A stretch of 7,009 nucleotides of DNA, taken from the NCBI GenBank assembly GCA_934101745.1, contig CAKOSD010000057.1, forward strand, positions 1-7,009, read 5' to 3'. The notes beneath the pieces are model-generated. The model was not told where the DNA came from and made no database searches. It saw nothing but the letters and a program-made list of their open reading frames with translations. A program made the position numbers and the translations under genes. This DNA is from an uncultured Bacilli bacterium (GTDB lineage Bacteria > Bacillota_I > Bacilli_A > RF39 > UBA660). Of this stretch, positions 5,519 to 7,009 are shown one piece after another; the stretch's first letter is position 1; every line of letters starts with the position of its first letter.

Positions 5519-7009
5519 CTATTTTTGTAATTGATTGGTGATTGGTTTTTCTCGACATACGGCATATTCGCTGCTTTCTTCTAAATCTTTTAAGAATTGA
5601 GAGCGATATTCACGAGTTTTTACATTTTCAATCCCACCAGTGTAATCACCGAATCCTAAATCATTTAATTCTTGTTGATTGTTATAGGCTTTAATTTTAG
5701 CCATACAAGCACTATTGATATTAATAGAATAATTTAGATATTTTTCATCATCACCATAAATGCCATCGCCTATTTCTTCTTTATTTTTTATAAAGGTGCT
5801 GATATCTTGGCTGACTGGATTACCAGCCTCATCAAGATTTTCGTAACCAGATGTTTTACCACTCCAGTTATATCCTTTAGAACCTTCACCATTTGGGAAG
5901 TAACCGTAGTTAGAAATAACTTTTGTATAGAATTGTAAGACACCGTTTTTACTAATTAAAGCACCGCTAGAAGTAGAAGAATCTTTAATAGCACTATCAG
6001 AACCATATAGTTTAATACCTTGACATTTAGAATTGCACATGCTGTTATATTTATCTTGACTAGCATTTGGAACGTTATTTTTATCTATATAATTACAACA
6101 AGTACTACCATTAGCCAAAAGTTTATCAATACAACTATTCCACTTAGATTCATAAGTTATACCATTAGTATTCGTATAGTTCTGTTTATATAAGTCTTGG
6201 AAGAAACCATTATCATCTTTGCAATCGCTAGATTCATAAATTTCTTTACATGTTGGATTTGGTGTAGGTGGTTCTGTTTCAACTTCGTATTTACATACAT
6301 ATTGGTTAGCCATTAAGCCATTTACATAACCACTATCATCAATAATTCGACCAAGAGAAGTTGTATTATTGTAATATTGACCAACATTGTTTATTTTTAG
6401 TTGATAACTATATGTACCCGCTGCTGTTGATAAAGCAATTGGATAAATTAAACCATCGGCGGTCTTTTCACTCGTTGTCCCTGATACTATTTTTTCATCA
6501 GTTAAGGCTGGGTCGCCTACATCGACTAAGACCGAATCAGAGGCTGTTTTAGCCTTGGTATAGATACCCTTATTTGAGGTTGTCCAATAACTTTGAGAAG
6601 ATTTAAAGTAAATAAATTCTTGCGCTCCTTGACCGGTTATACTCATAATCCCTTTATTTAACTTATCTAAAACATCAGAACCAGTCTTTGAAGAAAGGTA
6701 TGAAGCCATATTAGAAAGAATTGTTGTCCAACTTAAACCAGAAATTGATACGCCCGGATTGCCATACCTTGAAATATTTACAACACGACCAACATTACGA
6801 TAATTAATATCAGTACCAACACCTGTTGAGTAAGTTACTTTATTAGTAACATTAGAAATGACATTATCAAAACTTAAACCACCGGAGCCAATAATTCCTA
6901 GTAAGTTACCCCAGCTTTGAATACCCGCACTACCATCCGTTGAACCATCACTTAAAATAGCCTTATAAACGATATTACCAGGAACATACGTAACTAGTGA
7001 ATCATCATC
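5519..7009 (-). CDS. Large, probably exported or pilus-associated protein with a cysteine-rich segment (partial, 5' end outside window)
   Basis: The frame is open from the TAG stop at 5519-5521 to the right edge, giving 496 residues with no start visible. The ATG at 6709 is internal: it has no ribosome site, and the 100 codons before it are stop-free and protein-like (SWGNLLGIIGSGGLSF, YRNVGRVVNISRYGNPGVSI). The visible part is rich in Ser, Thr, Asn, Gly and Tyr, with little hydrophobic content and no membrane segment, the composition of an extracellular protein. Ten cysteines occur; eight lie within residues 239-329 of this fragment (C239, C254, C263, C293, C304-C305, C325, C329), around a Pro/Thr linker TEPPTPNPTC, with two more at 435 and 485. 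They could form disulfides. There is no LPXTG-type sorting signal and no C-terminal anchor. It is the first visible gene of a Tad-type cluster, so it may be a pilus tip, adhesin or large pseudopilin exported by the system. I do not recognise the family; the role is inferred from context. Confidence 0.6.
   Translation of the reverse strand, partial: DDDSLVTYVPGNIVYKAILSDGSTDGSAGIQSWGNLLGIIGSGGLSFDNVISNVTNKVTYSTGVGTDINYRNVGRVVNISRYGNPGVSISGLSWTTILSNMASYLSSKTGSDVLDKLNKGIMSITGQGAQEFIYFKSSQSYWTTSNKGIYTKAKTASDSVLVDVGDPALTDEKIVSGTTSEKTADGLIYPIALSTAAGTYSYQLKINNVGQYYNNTTSLGRIIDDSGYVNGLMANQYVCKYEVETEPPTPNPTCKEIYESSDCKDDNGFFQDLYKQNYTNTNGITYESKWNSCIDKLLANGSTCCNYIDKNNVPNASQDKYNSMCNSKCQGIKLYGSDSAIKDSSTSSGALISKNGVLQFYTKVISNYGYFPNGEGSKGYNWSGKTSGYENLDEAGNPVSQDISTFIKNKEEIGDGIYGDDEKYLNYSININSACMAKIKAYNNQQELNDLGFGDYTGGIENVKTREYRSQFLKDLEESSEYAVCREKPITNQLQK

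Larger units (their letters stand above)
1..7009 (-). other. Single leftward Tad-like operon, open at both ends
   Basis: All seven genes share one strand with spacers of 17, 29, 11, 17, 11 and 2 bases from right to left. No promoter, terminator, RNA gene or mobile element is visible inside. The unit extends past both window edges: tadC continues to the left and the exported protein begins to the right. This architecture implies joint expression of the machine (TadA, TadB, TadC), its envelope factors (two SAF proteins) and candidate structural proteins. Confidence 0.8.

Noticed and set aside
6361..6552. Open frame on the plus strand opposite the exported protein
   Set aside because: Antisense shadow with no ribosome site and no recognisable features.
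6707..6709. ATG at 6709 as the start of the exported protein
   Set aside because: No Shine-Dalgarno match upstream, and the same frame continues without a stop to the window edge with coherent protein-like sequence.

Overview
The window is a single, tightly packed, leftward (minus-strand) gene cluster for a Tad-like (type IVc pilus / type II secretion-related) apparatus. The DNA is AT-rich, Shine-Dalgarno sites are purine-rich, and no secretin or outer-membrane component is seen. This suggests a low-GC monoderm bacterium of the Bacillota/Mycoplasmatota kind, perhaps an uncultured gut lineage. The taxonomic guess is inference only. TGG is used for tryptophan in the ATPase core and no reassigned stop codon is needed.

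In transcription order (right to left), the window first holds the C-terminal 496 residues of a large, probably exported protein with a cysteine-rich segment (5519-7009, start outside the window). Next is a 270-residue protein with one N-terminal membrane anchor, resembling a minor pseudopilin only in layout (4689-5501). Two tandem paralogous CpaB/RcpC-type SAF-domain membrane proteins follow (3841-4659 and 3056-3829). Then come a TadA/CpaF-family secretion ATPase with an unusual ~150-residue Asn/Pro/Ala-rich tail (1461-3038), TadB (547-1449), and the first 181 residues of TadC (1-544, running off the left edge).

All spacers are 2-29 bases, and no promoter or terminator is visible inside the window, so the genes look like one operon. 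The likely division of labour is that TadA powers the machine from the cytoplasm, TadB and TadC form the inner-membrane platform, the two SAF proteins are anchored assembly factors facing outward, and the two upstream genes encode candidate pilus, tip or surface components. No TadZ/CpaE, Flp-type major pilin or prepilin peptidase is in the window.

The most notable points are the tandem SAF paralogues placed directly next to tadA with no tadZ between them, the disordered ATPase tail, and the two poorly recognisable upstream proteins. The reading frame of the rightmost protein is open to the window edge, so its first in-window ATG (6709) is not its start. There is no gene-free stretch longer than 29 bases.
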